Shown piece by piece: positions 45,991 through 55,429 of a stretch of DNA of 64,000 nucleotides. The position numbers and the translations under genes were made by a program. Position 1 is the stretch's first letter. Each line of letters starts with the position of its first letter. The notes below the pieces were generated by a model. It made no database searches, was not told where the DNA came from, and saw only the letters and a program-made list of their open reading frames with translations. The DNA comes from Aliiroseovarius zhejiangensis (lineage in GTDB: Bacteria; Pseudomonadota; Alphaproteobacteria; Rhodobacterales; Rhodobacteraceae): NCBI RefSeq assembly GCF_014656375.1, contig NZ_BNCH01000001.1, forward strand, positions 310,001-374,000, given 5' to 3'.

Positions 45991-47817
45991 TCACCCGCGC
46001 GCGGCCTCGGCCTTTTCTTCCAAGGTCAGCCATTCCTCTTCTGCCGCGGCCAACGCTTTCTGCCGCTCGGCAAGACCTTCGGACGCTTTCTTGAATTTCA
46101 CCGGCTCCCTGGTGAACAGCTCCGGGTCCATCAGAAATTCTTCCAGTTTTGCAATCTCGGCAGACAGGCGATCCATTTCGGCGGGCAAGGCGTCAAGGCG
46201 ATGCTGTTCGGTAAAGGACAATCCATCAGGTTGCGACCTCATGTCCTGCTTGAGATTTTCTGCCTTCGGCTTTGATTTTTCTTTCTTTTTTTCAGGTGCG
46301 CCCACCCGCGCATCCCGTTGCGCCTGGTAATCCGACCAGCCGCCCGGATAGATCGTCGCCCGCCCGTCGCCTTCCATCGCGATGGTGCGTTCGGCCACGC
46401 GATCCAGAAAATCACGGTCGTGGCTGACCACCAGAACCGTGCCGTCATAGGCCGTGATCAGCTCTTGCAAAAGGTCCAGTGTTTCCACGTCCAGATCGTT
46501 GGTCGGCTCGTCCATCACCAGAAGGTTCGATTGCCGCGCCATGATCTTGGCCAGGATCAGCCGCGCCTTTTCGCCGCCGGACAGTGACCGGACGGGCGCG
46601 CGGGCCTGAGCGTCGGAAAACAGAAACTCTTTCAGATAACCAACGACGTGTTTGGGATTACCCCGCACCATCACCTGATCGGCCTTGCCCGATACGCGCA
46701 TGTCGGGGTCGCCGGTCAGGTTTTCCCATAGGCTGTCATCTTCGACCAGCCCGGTGCGGTTTTGGTCGAACACCGCGATTTCCAGCCCTGTGCCGTGTTG
46801 CACGCTGCCGGTATCGGGTGTTTCCTGCCCGACCAGCATGTTCAGAAGCGTGGTCTTGCCCGCCCCGTTCGGGCCGACGAAGGCGATGGTTTCACCGCGC
46901 ATCACGCGCAGGTCGAAGTCGCGCAAGATCACCCTGTCGCCATAGGATTTCGAGATGCCGCGCGCCTCAATCACCTTGCGACCCGATTTTGGCCCGGCCT
47001 CCAGCGCCATCTCTGCCGCGCCCTGCCGCTTGATCTGGGCGGCGCGTTCGGCCTTGAGGTCCTGCAACGCCCGCAGGCGGCCCTGGTTGCGCTTGCGCCG
47101 CGCGCTGATGCCTTCCACCGCCCAGCGCGCTTCGGATTTGATCTTGCGGTTCAGCTTGTGGCGGCTTTGGTCTTCTTCGTCCCAGACCTTGTCGCGCCAG
47201 GCTTCAAAGTGCTCGAACCCCTTTTCCTGCCGCCGCACCTGTCCGCGATCAACCCAGAGGGTGGCGCGGGTCAGCGCGCGCAGAAAGGCCCGGTCATGGC
47301 TGATCAGGATGAAGCCCGCGCGGGTTTGCGACAGTTCATCCTCAAGCCATTCAATCGCCTGAATGTCCAGGTGGTTGGTCGGTTCGTCCAGCAACATGAG
47401 GTCAGGCGCTTCCGCCAGCAGCTTCGCCAATGCGGCGCGCCGGCGCTCGCCCCCCGAGGCGGTGGTGACAGGGGCATCCAGCCGCAGTTTAAGCCCCTCG
47501 GCCACCCGTTCCACCAGGTAATCCTGCCCCGGTTCAAGCCCCGAGACCGCGAACTCCCCCAACGTGGAAAACTGCGACAAATCCGGGTGTTGCTCCATAT
47601 ACCCGACCGACACGCCGGGCGACAGGACGCGCGTGCCCTGATCCGGTTCGACCAGCCCGGCCATGACCTTCATCAATGTCGATTTACCCGACCCGTTGCG
47701 CCCGACCAGCGCCACCCGGTCGCCCGGTTGCACCACAAGGTCAAGCCCGTCAAACACGGGATCGCCGCCAAAGGTCAGCGAAATATCGGACATCTGAAGT
47801 AAGGGTATACGCGCCAT
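45991..47817 (-). CDS. ABC-F family ATPase (Uup-like)
   Basis: A 608-residue soluble protein with two ABC domains and no membrane helix. Walker A motifs are GRNGSGKST and GPNGAGKTT; signatures are SGGERRRAAL and LSGGEKARL; Walker B regions are LLLDEPTNHLD and LVMDEPTNDLD. A linker and a charged C-terminal coiled coil (about residues 500-608) resemble Uup, which acts on ribosomes or branched DNA. It converges with the MttB homologue and has a weak Shine-Dalgarno. Confidence 0.92.
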   Translation of the reverse strand: MARIPLLQMSDISLTFGGDPVFDGLDLVVQPGDRVALVGRNGSGKSTLMKVMAGLVEPDQGTRVLSPGVSVGYMEQHPDLSQFSTLGEFAVSGLEPGQDYLVERVAEGLKLRLDAPVTTASGGERRRAALAKLLAEAPDLMLLDEPTNHLDIQAIEWLEDELSQTRAGFILISHDRAFLRALTRATLWVDRGQVRRQEKGFEHFEAWRDKVWDEEDQSRHKLNRKIKSEARWAVEGISARRKRNQGRLRALQDLKAERAAQIKRQGAAEMALEAGPKSGRKVIEARGISKSYGDRVILRDFDLRVMRGETIAFVGPNGAGKTTLLNMLVGQETPDTGSVQHGTGLEIAVFDQNRTGLVEDDSLWENLTGDPDMRVSGKADQVMVRGNPKHVVGYLKEFLFSDAQARAPVRSLSGGEKARLILAKIMARQSNLLVMDEPTNDLDVETLDLLQELITAYDGTVLVVSHDRDFLDRVAERTIAMEGDGRATIYPGGWSDYQAQRDARVGAPEKKKEKSKPKAENLKQDMRSQPDGLSFTEQHRLDALPAEMDRLSAEIAKLEEFLMDPELFTREPVKFKKASEGLAERQKALAAAEEEWLTLEEKAEAARG

Positions 47818-47848
47818 ATCGCCGGGTTAGGCAATCCGCCTGCCAAGG

Positions 47849-48595
47849 TCAACAGACGGCATGTGCGGACAACGCGCGCAGCAGGCGCAACCGGGCGGGC
47901 GGCACGGCAAAAACCTCCAACCCCGTAAAGACATGCAGCGTGTTTAGGTCATGATCAACCACCGCGTGATCAGACACCCAGCCCCCCATCGCAAGATAGC
48001 TGCGCAGCAGCGGCGGCATCACGCGCAGGGCCTGTCTTGCATCCGGCGCACGGCCCGAGCCCGGTGCAAACCGGATCGCATCGGGTGTTTTGATCCGTGG
48101 TCGCCAAGTGCCGGGCGACAGGTGATGCGCGCGTAAAAAGGCAAACACCTCGCGATAGCGGGTCGCATCGGTGCCAGGGAATGAGGAACAGCCAAACAGC
48201 ATCCCGACGCCCTCGGCTTCGACCTGCTGGGTCAGCATCGCCCAGGCCAGACGCAGGATATCGGACTTGTCACGGGCCTCGGACGAGATGCAGAAGCGTC
48301 CGATTTCGACCATCGGGGCGTCATAGTGTGCCAGCGCCGACAGATCATAAAACTGCGCGGCATAGCTGTCGTCAATCCGCGCCCCGTTTTCGAACGACTG
48401 CACACGGCAACATGCGACCAGCGCGCCCGTCGCGCGGTCTTCGACCAACAGGTGCCAGCAGCCATCGTCAAAACGATCGGCGTCCAGTCCGTCGCGGCCG
48501 CGAAAGCAGCGATGGCGCAGCGATTGTGCGGCCCGGATATCAGCCGAGCTTTGGTCCTGCCGGGCGGCGTAGCGGCCAGCGGTCAGTGTCAGCAT
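47849..48595 (-). CDS. GNAT-type N-acyltransferase, OlsB-like (ornithine lipid synthesis)
   Basis: A 248-residue protein resembling OlsB, which puts a 3-hydroxyacyl chain from acyl-ACP on ornithine to form lyso-ornithine lipid. Recognisable are QSLRHRCFRG, DGCWHLLVED, MVEIGRFCI and LFGCSSFPGTD. The ATG at 48595 was chosen because AAGGGG lies 6 bases upstream and homologues begin just before TAGRYAARL-like sequence; a longer frame exists upstream. The partner acyltransferase olsA is not beside it; an ABC-F gene follows instead. Related enzymes make glutamine lipids, so the head group is not certain. Confidence 0.82.
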   Translation of the reverse strand: MLTLTAGRYAARQDQSSADIRAAQSLRHRCFRGRDGLDADRFDDGCWHLLVEDRATGALVACCRVQSFENGARIDDSYAAQFYDLSALAHYDAPMVEIGRFCISSEARDKSDILRLAWAMLTQQVEAEGVGMLFGCSSFPGTDATRYREVFAFLRAHHLSPGTWRPRIKTPDAIRFAPGSGRAPDARQALRVMPPLLRSYLAMGGWVSDHAVVDHDLNTLHVFTGLEVFAVPPARLRLLRALSAHAVC

Positions 48596-48695
48596 ATCAC
48601 CCCTTCCAGCCCATCGCGGGGCAAGTTCGTGCAACATATGCGCCTCTGAGCTTATGCCGACAAGATGCAACGGATCCATGACAGCCGTCGCGAGA

Positions 48696-48728
48696 AAACG
48701 AAAAACGCGGCACCGGACCGGCACCGCG
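48696..48728 (-). terminator. Terminator of bamE
   Basis: On the minus strand the stem CGCGG/CCGCG with an inner CCGG/CCGG (48706-48728) is followed by TTTTTCGTTTT. It lies directly after the bamE stop and before the OlsB-like gene. Confidence 0.8.
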
Positions 48729-48751
48729 CTTTTGACTCATGTCTTTTGCGG

Positions 48752-49225
48752 TCAGTTCCCGCGAATCTGTTCCGCCACGTCGATCCGACCGATGGATCCA
48801 AAGAGCTGCCGCAGGAACCCGATGCCCTTGATGTTGCTGTCGGTCACACGGCGTTCCAGCACGACGACGCGCCCGTCCTCAAGCCCGAATCGTTCAATGT
48901 TCTCAACGACGCCCTTTTCCGTGAAGGTGATGGCCAGCACTTCGCGGTCAATCTCTTGCGGGGCGTTATACAGGTAATGCTTGAAACGCGAGCGGACGTA
49001 ATAATACCCGCTGCCCGCCAACAGGCCTGACGTGCCCGGTTTGCCGATAGAGGCGCCGACTGTTTCACGCGTGTCCTTGCCGACCTCGATCAGGTCGACA
49101 TCTTCTTTCGGCGGCATGTAACCGTGATTGCGGTATATTGCCGAACAGCTTGCGACAAGGGCCACCAGCAGCATTGCCGTGATCATCTTGCCCGTATTTC
49201 TGCCCATCTGGCGCAGATATGACAT
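48752..49225 (-). CDS. bamE: Outer membrane assembly lipoprotein BamE (SmpA/OmlA)
   Basis: A 157-residue lipoprotein of the BAM complex. The signal ends at lipobox VASC (Cys27). The BamE fold follows with YRNHGYMPPKEDVDLIEVG, the GxPG-like turn SIGKPGTSG and the strand VVENIERFG. AGGGGG precedes the ATG. It is divergent from the DUF177-rpmF operon and ends in a terminator. Confidence 0.92.
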   Translation of the reverse strand: MSYLRQMGRNTGKMITAMLLVALVASCSAIYRNHGYMPPKEDVDLIEVGKDTRETVGASIGKPGTSGLLAGSGYYYVRSRFKHYLYNAPQEIDREVLAITFTEKGVVENIERFGLEDGRVVVLERRVTDSNIKGIGFLRQLFGSIGRIDVAEQIRGN

Positions 49226-49372
49226 GCCGCCCCCTTGCGTTCTTCACCCTGTCTTGGGTATCGGCTTAGCCCAGGATCGCGCATGGTTCAAGAAACGATC
49301 ACCGGCCGCCAGGGTCTGGTGTATGGTTCTGTCTGACCAAAGGCGACACCGAGTATTCAGCGGAGACGCAAC

Positions 49373-49945
49373 ATGACCGACACACACCCCTCTGGCAGCG
49401 CCCTGCCCTTTTCACATCCCTTGCGCGTGGCCGAGTTGCCCACGGGCCGGCCGACCCAGTTCGAGCTTGCCCCCGACGCCGCAGAATGCGCCGCCATCGC
49501 CGCGGATCTGGGGATCCAGGGTCTTCGCAAGCTCAGGTTCGCAGGGGAACTTGCCCCCTTTGGCAAGCATGACTGGCAGATGCAGGCGGAACTGGGGGCA
49601 ACCGTGACACAGGCCTGCGTGGTGACACTGGATCCGGTCACGACGCGGATTGACGACAGGGTGGACCGTCGGTGGCTTCGCGATCTGGATCAGCCCGCGG
49701 GCGCGGACGAGGTCGAAATGCCCGAAGACGATACGATCGAGGCTTTGGGCACCGTGATTGATCTGGGTCAGGTGATGGTCGAGGCCCTGGCCCTGGCTCT
49801 GCCGCTTTATCCCCGCGCGGAAGGGGCTGAAATTCAGACGACGGTGTTTACCGAACCGGGTCTCAAGCCAATGAGCGACGAAGACGCCAAACCCTTTGCG
49901 GGTCTGTCCGGCCTGCGCGACAAACTGGGCAGGAAAGACAATTAA
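49373..49945 (+). CDS. DUF177 (YceD) family protein
   Basis: A 190-residue protein of the YceD/DUF177 family, in Escherichia coli linked to 23S rRNA accumulation and regularly found before rpmF. The family motif is in VTQACVVTLDPVTTRIDDRVDRRW with its Cys, and the acidic segment DEVEMPEDDTIEAL follows. GGAG precedes the ATG. A 197-base gap separates it from rpmF; that gap holds TTGCAA-N16-TATTTT (49968-49995 region), a possible promoter. Confidence 0.92.
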   Translation: MTDTHPSGSALPFSHPLRVAELPTGRPTQFELAPDAAECAAIAADLGIQGLRKLRFAGELAPFGKHDWQMQAELGATVTQACVVTLDPVTTRIDDRVDRRWLRDLDQPAGADEVEMPEDDTIEALGTVIDLGQVMVEALALALPLYPRAEGAEIQTTVFTEPGLKPMSDEDAKPFAGLSGLRDKLGRKDN

Positions 49946-50142
49946 CGGGATTTCGGTGCAATTCGCCCTTGCAAGAATCAAGAAAAGCAGTATTTTCCCG
50001 CCTTCTTCCAAAAGATGGGTTGGACAGCGCACCGCAAACCGCGTATGAGGCGCCGAGACTCAGGAATGACTTGAGAACACCGGGCCGCTGCGCCCCAGAA
50101 TGACACCGGGCGATACCGCCCCCGAAACCGAAGGTTGAGACC

Positions 50143-50352
50143 ATGGCTGTCCAACAGAACAAAGTATCGAAGTCGCGCCGCAACAACCGCCGTGCGCATG
50201 ACGCCCTGGTTGCCGCGAACCCGAACGAATGTTCGAACTGCGGCGAGCTGAAGCGCCCCCACCACGTCTGCCCCTCGTGCGGCCATTATGACGACCGCGA
50301 AGTCGTTGCAATTGCCGACGAAGTTGACTTCGACGACGAGGACGCGGCGTAA
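50143..50352 (+). CDS. rpmF: 50S ribosomal protein L32
   Basis: A 69-residue ribosomal protein. The N-terminus [18 protein letters not shown] is typical, and four Cys (CSNCG and CPSCG) form a zinc ribbon, so this is the zinc-requiring form. The acidic tail DFDDEDAA is common in Rhodobacterales. It precedes plsX, as in most bacteria. Confidence 0.98.
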   Translation: MAVQQNKVSKSRRNNRRAHDALVAANPNECSNCGELKRPHHVCPSCGHYDDREVVAIADEVDFDDEDAA

Positions 50353-50408
50353 GGCTCTTGCCCGGCGCGGGCGGGCATGTCAGAAAATCCCCGAGCATGG
50401 GATAACGA

Positions 50409-51497
50409 ATGACAATGAACGCCCCCAAACGCACAATCGTATCGGTCGACGCCATGGGCGGAGATCTTGGACCGGCAGCCGTGGTTGCCGGTCTTGCGCT
50501 GTCTGCCGACAAGAACCCCGAAATCGGGTTCATTCTGCACGGCAACAAACCCCAGCTTGAAGGACTGGTTGCCCGTCATGCGGGGCTGGCCGAGGTGTGC
50601 GAGATTCGCCACGCCGACGAAGCTGTCACGATGGACGACAAGCCCAGCCATGTGATGCGCAACGGGCAGAACACCTCGATGTGGTCGGCGATTGACGCGG
50701 TGCGGGATGGCGACGCCGAAGTTGTAGTCAGTTGTGGCAACACCGGCGCCCTGATGCTGCTGTCGATGGTGCGGCTGCGCAAGTTGCCCGGCGTGAACCG
50801 CCCGGCCATTGCCTGCCTGTGGCCGTCGCGCAACCCGTCCGGGTTCAACGTGATGCTGGATGTGGGCGCCGATGTGCGCGCCGACGAGGACGACCTTCTG
50901 CAATACGCGATGATGGGCGCGTCCTATGCCCGCAACGGCCTTGGCATCGCCCGCCCCCGCGTAGGCCTGTTGAATGTCGGGACCGAGGAACACAAGGGCC
51001 GCGCCGAGCTGAAAGCCGCTCACGAACTGATCACCAACGCCGCCGAGGGCGCGCAGATCGATTTTGTCGGGTTCGTGGAAGGGGTCGACCTGCCCTCGGA
51101 CCGCGTCGATGTCATCGTCACCGACGGGTTTACCGGCAATGTCGCGCTGAAAACGGGCGAAGGCACCTCCAAGCTGATTTCCGGCCTGCTGCGCGAGGCG
51201 TTCAGCGCCACGATCGCGTCGAAACTCGCCGCCCTTCTGGCCATGCGCCCACTAAAGCGCATGGGCCAGCGGGTCGATCCCAGCCGCAACAATGGCGGCG
51301 TGTTTCTGGGCCTGAACGGAACCGTGGTCAAAAGCCACGGCTCGGCGGATGCCACGGGGATTTCCGCCGCCGTTCGGCTGGCGTTTCAGCTGGCCAAGGG
51401 CGGCTTCAACCAGAAGCTCGCCGCCCGGGTTGCATCCGGCGACGCATCACGTCAAGATGCCGCAACGGAAAGCCGGCAAGGTGAGCAGCAAGAATGA
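50409..51497 (+). CDS. plsX: Phosphate acyltransferase PlsX
   Basis: A 362-residue enzyme that makes acyl-phosphate from acyl-ACP at the start of phospholipid synthesis. Motifs VSVDAMGGDLGP, VVSCGNTGALM and VIVTDGFTGNVALKT are typical. ATGs at 50409 and 50415 are both possible. The stop overlaps the fabH start (ATGA). The C-terminal tail is polar and Gln/Glu-rich. Confidence 0.97.
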   Translation: MTMNAPKRTIVSVDAMGGDLGPAAVVAGLALSADKNPEIGFILHGNKPQLEGLVARHAGLAEVCEIRHADEAVTMDDKPSHVMRNGQNTSMWSAIDAVRDGDAEVVVSCGNTGALMLLSMVRLRKLPGVNRPAIACLWPSRNPSGFNVMLDVGADVRADEDDLLQYAMMGASYARNGLGIARPRVGLLNVGTEEHKGRAELKAAHELITNAAEGAQIDFVGFVEGVDLPSDRVDVIVTDGFTGNVALKTGEGTSKLISGLLREAFSATIASKLAALLAMRPLKRMGQRVDPSRNNGGVFLGLNGTVVKSHGSADATGISAAVRLAFQLAKGGFNQKLAARVASGDASRQDAATESRQGEQQE

Positions 51498-52468
51498 CAA
51501 GACGCGCCGTGGTCAAGGGCGTTGGGCATTATTTGCCCGAACGCGTCGTCCCGAACTCGTATTTCGAAAAGATTGTCGACACCTCAGACGAGTGGATTCG
51601 CACGCGCTCGGGGATCGAACGGCGTCATTTCGCAGCCGACGACGAAACCACCTCGCAAATGGCCGCCAACGCGGCGCGCGCGGCCCTGCAACAGGCCGGG
51701 CTGACCGCTGATGACATCGACGCAATCATCGTGGCCACATCAACCCCTGACCTGACCTTTCCGTCCGTGGCAACCATGGTGCAAAGCGAATTGGGCATGT
51801 CACGCGGCTTTGGCTTTGACGTGCAGGCGGTCTGCGCTGGCTTTGTCTTTGCGCTGACCAACGCCAATGCGCTGATCCTGTCCGGACAGGCCGACCGTGT
51901 GCTTGTCATCGGGTCCGAGACGTTCTCGCGCATTCTGGATATGACGGACCGGTCAACCTGCGTGTTGTTCGGTGACGGCGCCGGGGCCCTGGTGCTAGAA
52001 GCGCAGGACGGCAACGGTGACACCACGGATCGTGGCATTCTGTCGGCGGATCTGAACTCGGACGGGCGGATGCGCGAGATGCTGTATGTCGATGGCGGCG
52101 TGTCGACGACGCAGACCTCGGGCCATTTGCGGATGCAGGGCAATCCCCTGTTCCGGCAGGCGGTTGGCAAGCTGACCGAAACCGCCGAAACCGCGTTGAA
52201 CAAGGTCGGGCTGACCGATGACGATCTGGATTGGATCGTGCCCCATCAGGCCAACATCCGCATCATTCAGGGCACCGCCAAGAAGATGGGCGTGCCGATG
52301 GATCGGGTGATCCTGACTGTGCAGGACCATGGCAACACCTCGGCGGCGTCGATCCCGCTGGCATTGTCGGTGGGCTGTGCCGAGGGCAAGATCAAACAGG
52401 GCGATCTGGTTGTGACCGAAGCCATTGGTGGTGGTCTGGCGTGGGGCGCGGTGGTGATCCGCTGGTAA
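51494..52468 (+). CDS. fabH: 3-oxoacyl-ACP synthase III (FabH)
   Basis: A 324-residue condensing enzyme that starts fatty acid synthesis from acetyl-CoA and malonyl-ACP. The catalytic triad is visible: Cys in QAVCAGFVFAL, His in IVPHQANIRI and Asn in DHGNTSAASIP. It is coupled to plsX by a 4-base overlap. Normal length. Confidence 0.97.
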   Translation: MTRRAVVKGVGHYLPERVVPNSYFEKIVDTSDEWIRTRSGIERRHFAADDETTSQMAANAARAALQQAGLTADDIDAIIVATSTPDLTFPSVATMVQSELGMSRGFGFDVQAVCAGFVFALTNANALILSGQADRVLVIGSETFSRILDMTDRSTCVLFGDGAGALVLEAQDGNGDTTDRGILSADLNSDGRMREMLYVDGGVSTTQTSGHLRMQGNPLFRQAVGKLTETAETALNKVGLTDDDLDWIVPHQANIRIIQGTAKKMGVPMDRVILTVQDHGNTSAASIPLALSVGCAEGKIKQGDLVVTEAIGGGLAWGAVVIRW

Positions 52469-52567
52469 TACCGTCAAACCCCTGCCTGAACGGCAATTCC
52501 CAAGCCGTTGATATTGACTCGGAAAATCAAACCACCCATGCTTCCCGAAAACAATCAGGGGGACGAC

Positions 52568-52870
52568 ATGAGTGAAAAGACTTTGACCCGCATGGACCTG
52601 AGCGAGGCCGTATTTCGCGAAGTCGGCCTGTCGCGCAACGAAAGCGCGCAGCTGGTCGAATCCGTGCTGGGCCATGTATCCGATGCCCTGGTGGCCGGTG
52701 AAAGCGTCAAGATTTCATCCTTCGGCACGTTTTCAGTGCGCGACAAGGCCGCCCGCGTGGGCCGAAATCCGAAAACCGGCGAAGAAGCGCCGATCCCGCC
52801 GCGCCGGGTTCTGACATTTCGCCCATCCCACCTTATGAAAGACCGGGTCGACGAAGGGAACAAACGCTGA
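52568..52870 (+). CDS. ihfA: Integration host factor alpha subunit
   Basis: A 100-residue DNA-bending protein that pairs with IhfB. The N-terminus [20 protein letters not shown] and the beta-arm [20 protein letters not shown] with the Pro-containing tip are typical. AGGGGG precedes the ATG at 52568. It lies between fabH and a MerR-family gene, an order conserved in many alphaproteobacteria. Confidence 0.96.
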   Translation: MSEKTLTRMDLSEAVFREVGLSRNESAQLVESVLGHVSDALVAGESVKISSFGTFSVRDKAARVGRNPKTGEEAPIPPRRVLTFRPSHLMKDRVDEGNKR

Positions 52871-52943
52871 TCCCTTCGCGGCGCCCAGTCGACGGGTGCC
52901 CGCGCCCTGATGAATAAAAGAAGCAGAACAGACAGGTCTGGAC

Positions 52944-54080
52944 ATGGATAAGAAGTCACCCGACGCCTTCCGCACCATCAGCGAGGTGGCCGAATGGTTG
53001 GGTGTGCCAACCCATGTGCTGCGGTTCTGGGAAAGCCGGTTCAGCCAGGTCAAACCGGTGAAACGCGCCGGTGGGCGACGCTATTACCGCCCCAACGACA
53101 TGGAGCTTCTGGGCGGCATCCGGAAGCTGTTGCACGAAGATGGCATGACCATCCGGGGCGTGCAAAAGCTGTTGCGGGAAGAGGGGATCAAGCACGTCGC
53201 CGGGATGTCTCCGCCTCTCGACAGCGACGAAATGCGCGACATCACCCCGTCGAACGTCGTTCCCTTGGCAGAAAAGCGCGCAAACGGAAACAGCTCGGAT
53301 GACGTGCCGATGAAGGCAGAGCGCGCGGATGCGCCGTCTGCCGAGCCGGAACAGTCAGATCCGTCCACGTCACAAACCCCGTCTGCTGACGAGGCGCCCC
53401 CCGAAACGGTATCGCCTGAAACAGCGTCATCCGATCCGGCGTCCGGCACCCCTGCCCCCACCGTTTCCACACCACCTGCTTCGTCACAACTTTCGGACAA
53501 GACGGAGGTGCCGCATCACGAAGAAGCGTCCCACACCGCGCCCGAGCAACCCGACGACGCGGCCAACCTGCCCGAAACCGAAACCGAGACTGGCTCCCAG
53601 CCCGAAGCCGACGTTGAACCACCCTTCACCCGTGGGGATGTGGGTGACGCGCAGGACGAACGCCCGGCGCCCCTGCCCGACGCCGAACCGGAGCCACAGC
53701 CAGAACCCCGGCTTTTCGCCTCTGCCCGAACGGCACCCGACACGGCACACGCCGGCACGGAAGGCGCGCCCGAGCTTCCGGGTCTGCAGGACGACCCCGA
53801 ATCGCATCACGCACCCGACGCGCCGACGGCGTCCTCTGCCCCTGCGGATGCGCCTGCACCATCGCCAGTGGAAACGCCCCCTGCCCCGCGGATTGATATT
53901 TCGCATATTCCCGCCGACCCCGGCGACGACGACGCGACCCCGCCCCCACCCCTGACAGCCGCGTTGCGGCAGGCCCGTAAATCCGGCACCCGCGCGCACA
54001 TTCCTGCCTTGCAGGCGCTGGCGGACCGGTTGGAGTCGCTGGCGGCGCAAATGAACCGCGACCCTGGCCCGACCCCATAA
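52944..54080 (+). CDS. MerR-family regulator with long acidic, proline-rich tail
   Basis: A 378-residue protein. Residues 9-80 form a MerR winged helix ([20 protein letters not shown] and [12 protein letters not shown]). The remaining 290 residues or so are Pro, Glu, Asp, Ala and Ser-rich and probably disordered, ending in a short helical basic/hydrophobic segment ([20 protein letters not shown]). There is no MerR-type Cys ligand group, so it is not a mercury sensor. The gene is conserved beside ihfA; its target is unknown. Confidence 0.88.
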   Translation: MDKKSPDAFRTISEVAEWLGVPTHVLRFWESRFSQVKPVKRAGGRRYYRPNDMELLGGIRKLLHEDGMTIRGVQKLLREEGIKHVAGMSPPLDSDEMRDITPSNVVPLAEKRANGNSSDDVPMKAERADAPSAEPEQSDPSTSQTPSADEAPPETVSPETASSDPASGTPAPTVSTPPASSQLSDKTEVPHHEEASHTAPEQPDDAANLPETETETGSQPEADVEPPFTRGDVGDAQDERPAPLPDAEPEPQPEPRLFASARTAPDTAHAGTEGAPELPGLQDDPESHHAPDAPTASSAPADAPAPSPVETPPAPRIDISHIPADPGDDDATPPPPLTAALRQARKSGTRAHIPALQALADRLESLAAQMNRDPGPTP

Positions 54081-54183
54081 GGCCGGAAATGAAACGCCGA
54101 TCTGTGCCCCCGTGCGGAATGACGCATTTCCTGCCGTTTCCCGCTTGCCCTGCCCCAGAAAATCACTATGTAGGGGCCTCAGT

Positions 54184-54260
54184 CGGGCTATGGCGCAGCC
54201 TGGTAGCGCGTCCGTCTGGGGGACGGAAGGTCGCAGGTTCGAGTCCTGCTAGCCCGACCA
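54184..54260 (+). tRNA. tRNA-Pro (GGG)
   Basis: A 77-base cloverleaf. The acceptor CGGGCTA pairs with TAGCCCG, CCA is encoded, and the anticodon arm TCCGT-CTGGGGG-ACGGA gives anticodon GGG. A terminator follows. Confidence 0.97.
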
Positions 54261-54272
54261 ATCTCAAAACCG

Positions 54273-54300
54273 CCCGCCCGTTCATCGGGCGGGTGTTTTT
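54273..54300 (+). terminator. Terminator of tRNA-Pro
   Basis: A perfect 8-bp stem CCCGCCCG/CGGGCGGG with loop TTCAT is followed by TGTTTTT. It ends the tRNA-Pro transcript. Confidence 0.9.
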
Positions 54301-54333
54301 GTATCCGCGTGACGGATGAAAGGGGGGATGCGA

Positions 54334-55407
54334 ATGAAAACCGGCGTTTTGGCAGACCGGCAAATCCGGCAGATGATCACCGATGGTGGGATCGCCGCGT
54401 CCTCGCCCATTCTGAATGAGCAGATCCAGCCGGCTTCGCTGGACCTGCGGCTTGGCGACACGGCCTATCGCGTGCGTGCGTCGTTTCTGCCCGGCAAGGG
54501 CTCGACCGTGGCCGAACGACTGGACGAGTTGACGATGCACAAGGTGTCGCTGACCGGCGGCGCGGTGCTGGAAAAGGGCTGCGTCTATGTCGTGCCGCTG
54601 ATGGAACGTCTGCGACTGGCCGACGGGATGACCGCAGCGGCCAGCGCCAAATCCTCGATCGGACGGGTCGATCTGATGACCCGCGTGATCACCGATCACG
54701 GGATCGAGTTCGACCGCGTGCCGGAAGGCTATGACGGGCCGCTTTATGCCGAACTGTGCCCGCAGAGTTTTTCTGTCGTCGCCCAGCCCGGACAGCTTTT
54801 GAACCAGATCATCTTTCGGCAAGGCAAGACAATCCTGACCGATGACGAGTTGCGCGCGGTCCATGCACGCAGCCCCATCGTGACCGGCGATCCCGTGATC
54901 TCGGACGGGCTCGGGTTTTCGGTCGACCTGAAACCGACCTCTGGCGATCTGGTGGGCTATCGCGCCAAGCGCCATACAGGCGTGGTCGACCTGTCAAAAC
55001 TTGCCCATTACGACCCTGTGGACTACTGGGAAGAGGTGCACACGACGGACGGGCGCATCATCCTTGACCCCGGCGCGTTCTATATCCTTGTCAGCCGCGA
55101 AGCGATTGCCATCCCGCCTGACTGCGCCGCCGAAATGGCCCCCTATCTGGCGATGGTGGGCGAGTTTCGCGTGCATTATGCGGGCTTTTTCGACCCCGGC
55201 TTCGGCTATGACGCCGCGGGCGGGTCCGGGTCGCGCGGGGTGCTTGAGGTACGCTGCCACGAAGCGCCCTTTGTGCTGGAACATGGGCAGGTCGTGGGGC
55301 GGCTGGTCTATGAACGGATGAGCGAGGTGCCCGAGGTGCTCTATGGTGCCGACATCAAGTCGAATTATCAGGGCCAGGGGCTGAAGTTGTCAAAACACTT
55401 CAAGTGA
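54334..55407 (+). CDS. dcd: dCTP deaminase, long double-domain form
   Basis: A 357-residue member of the 2'-deoxycytidine 5'-triphosphate deaminase family that makes dUTP from dCTP. It is about twice the roughly 190-residue Escherichia coli Dcd. A first Dcd/dUTPase-like half contains QPASLDLRLGD and SAKSSIGRVD; a second half contains the equivalent GGSGSRGVLEVR and QVVGRLVYERM. The ATG at 54334 is 8 bases after AAGGGGGG, better placed than the ATG at 54328. It is a known alphaproteobacterial form. Confidence 0.92.
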   Translation: MKTGVLADRQIRQMITDGGIAASSPILNEQIQPASLDLRLGDTAYRVRASFLPGKGSTVAERLDELTMHKVSLTGGAVLEKGCVYVVPLMERLRLADGMTAAASAKSSIGRVDLMTRVITDHGIEFDRVPEGYDGPLYAELCPQSFSVVAQPGQLLNQIIFRQGKTILTDDELRAVHARSPIVTGDPVISDGLGFSVDLKPTSGDLVGYRAKRHTGVVDLSKLAHYDPVDYWEEVHTTDGRIILDPGAFYILVSREAIAIPPDCAAEMAPYLAMVGEFRVHYAGFFDPGFGYDAAGGSGSRGVLEVRCHEAPFVLEHGQVVGRLVYERMSEVPEVLYGADIKSNYQGQGLKLSKHFK

Positions 55408-55429
55408 TACAGGCCACCCGATCTGCCGG

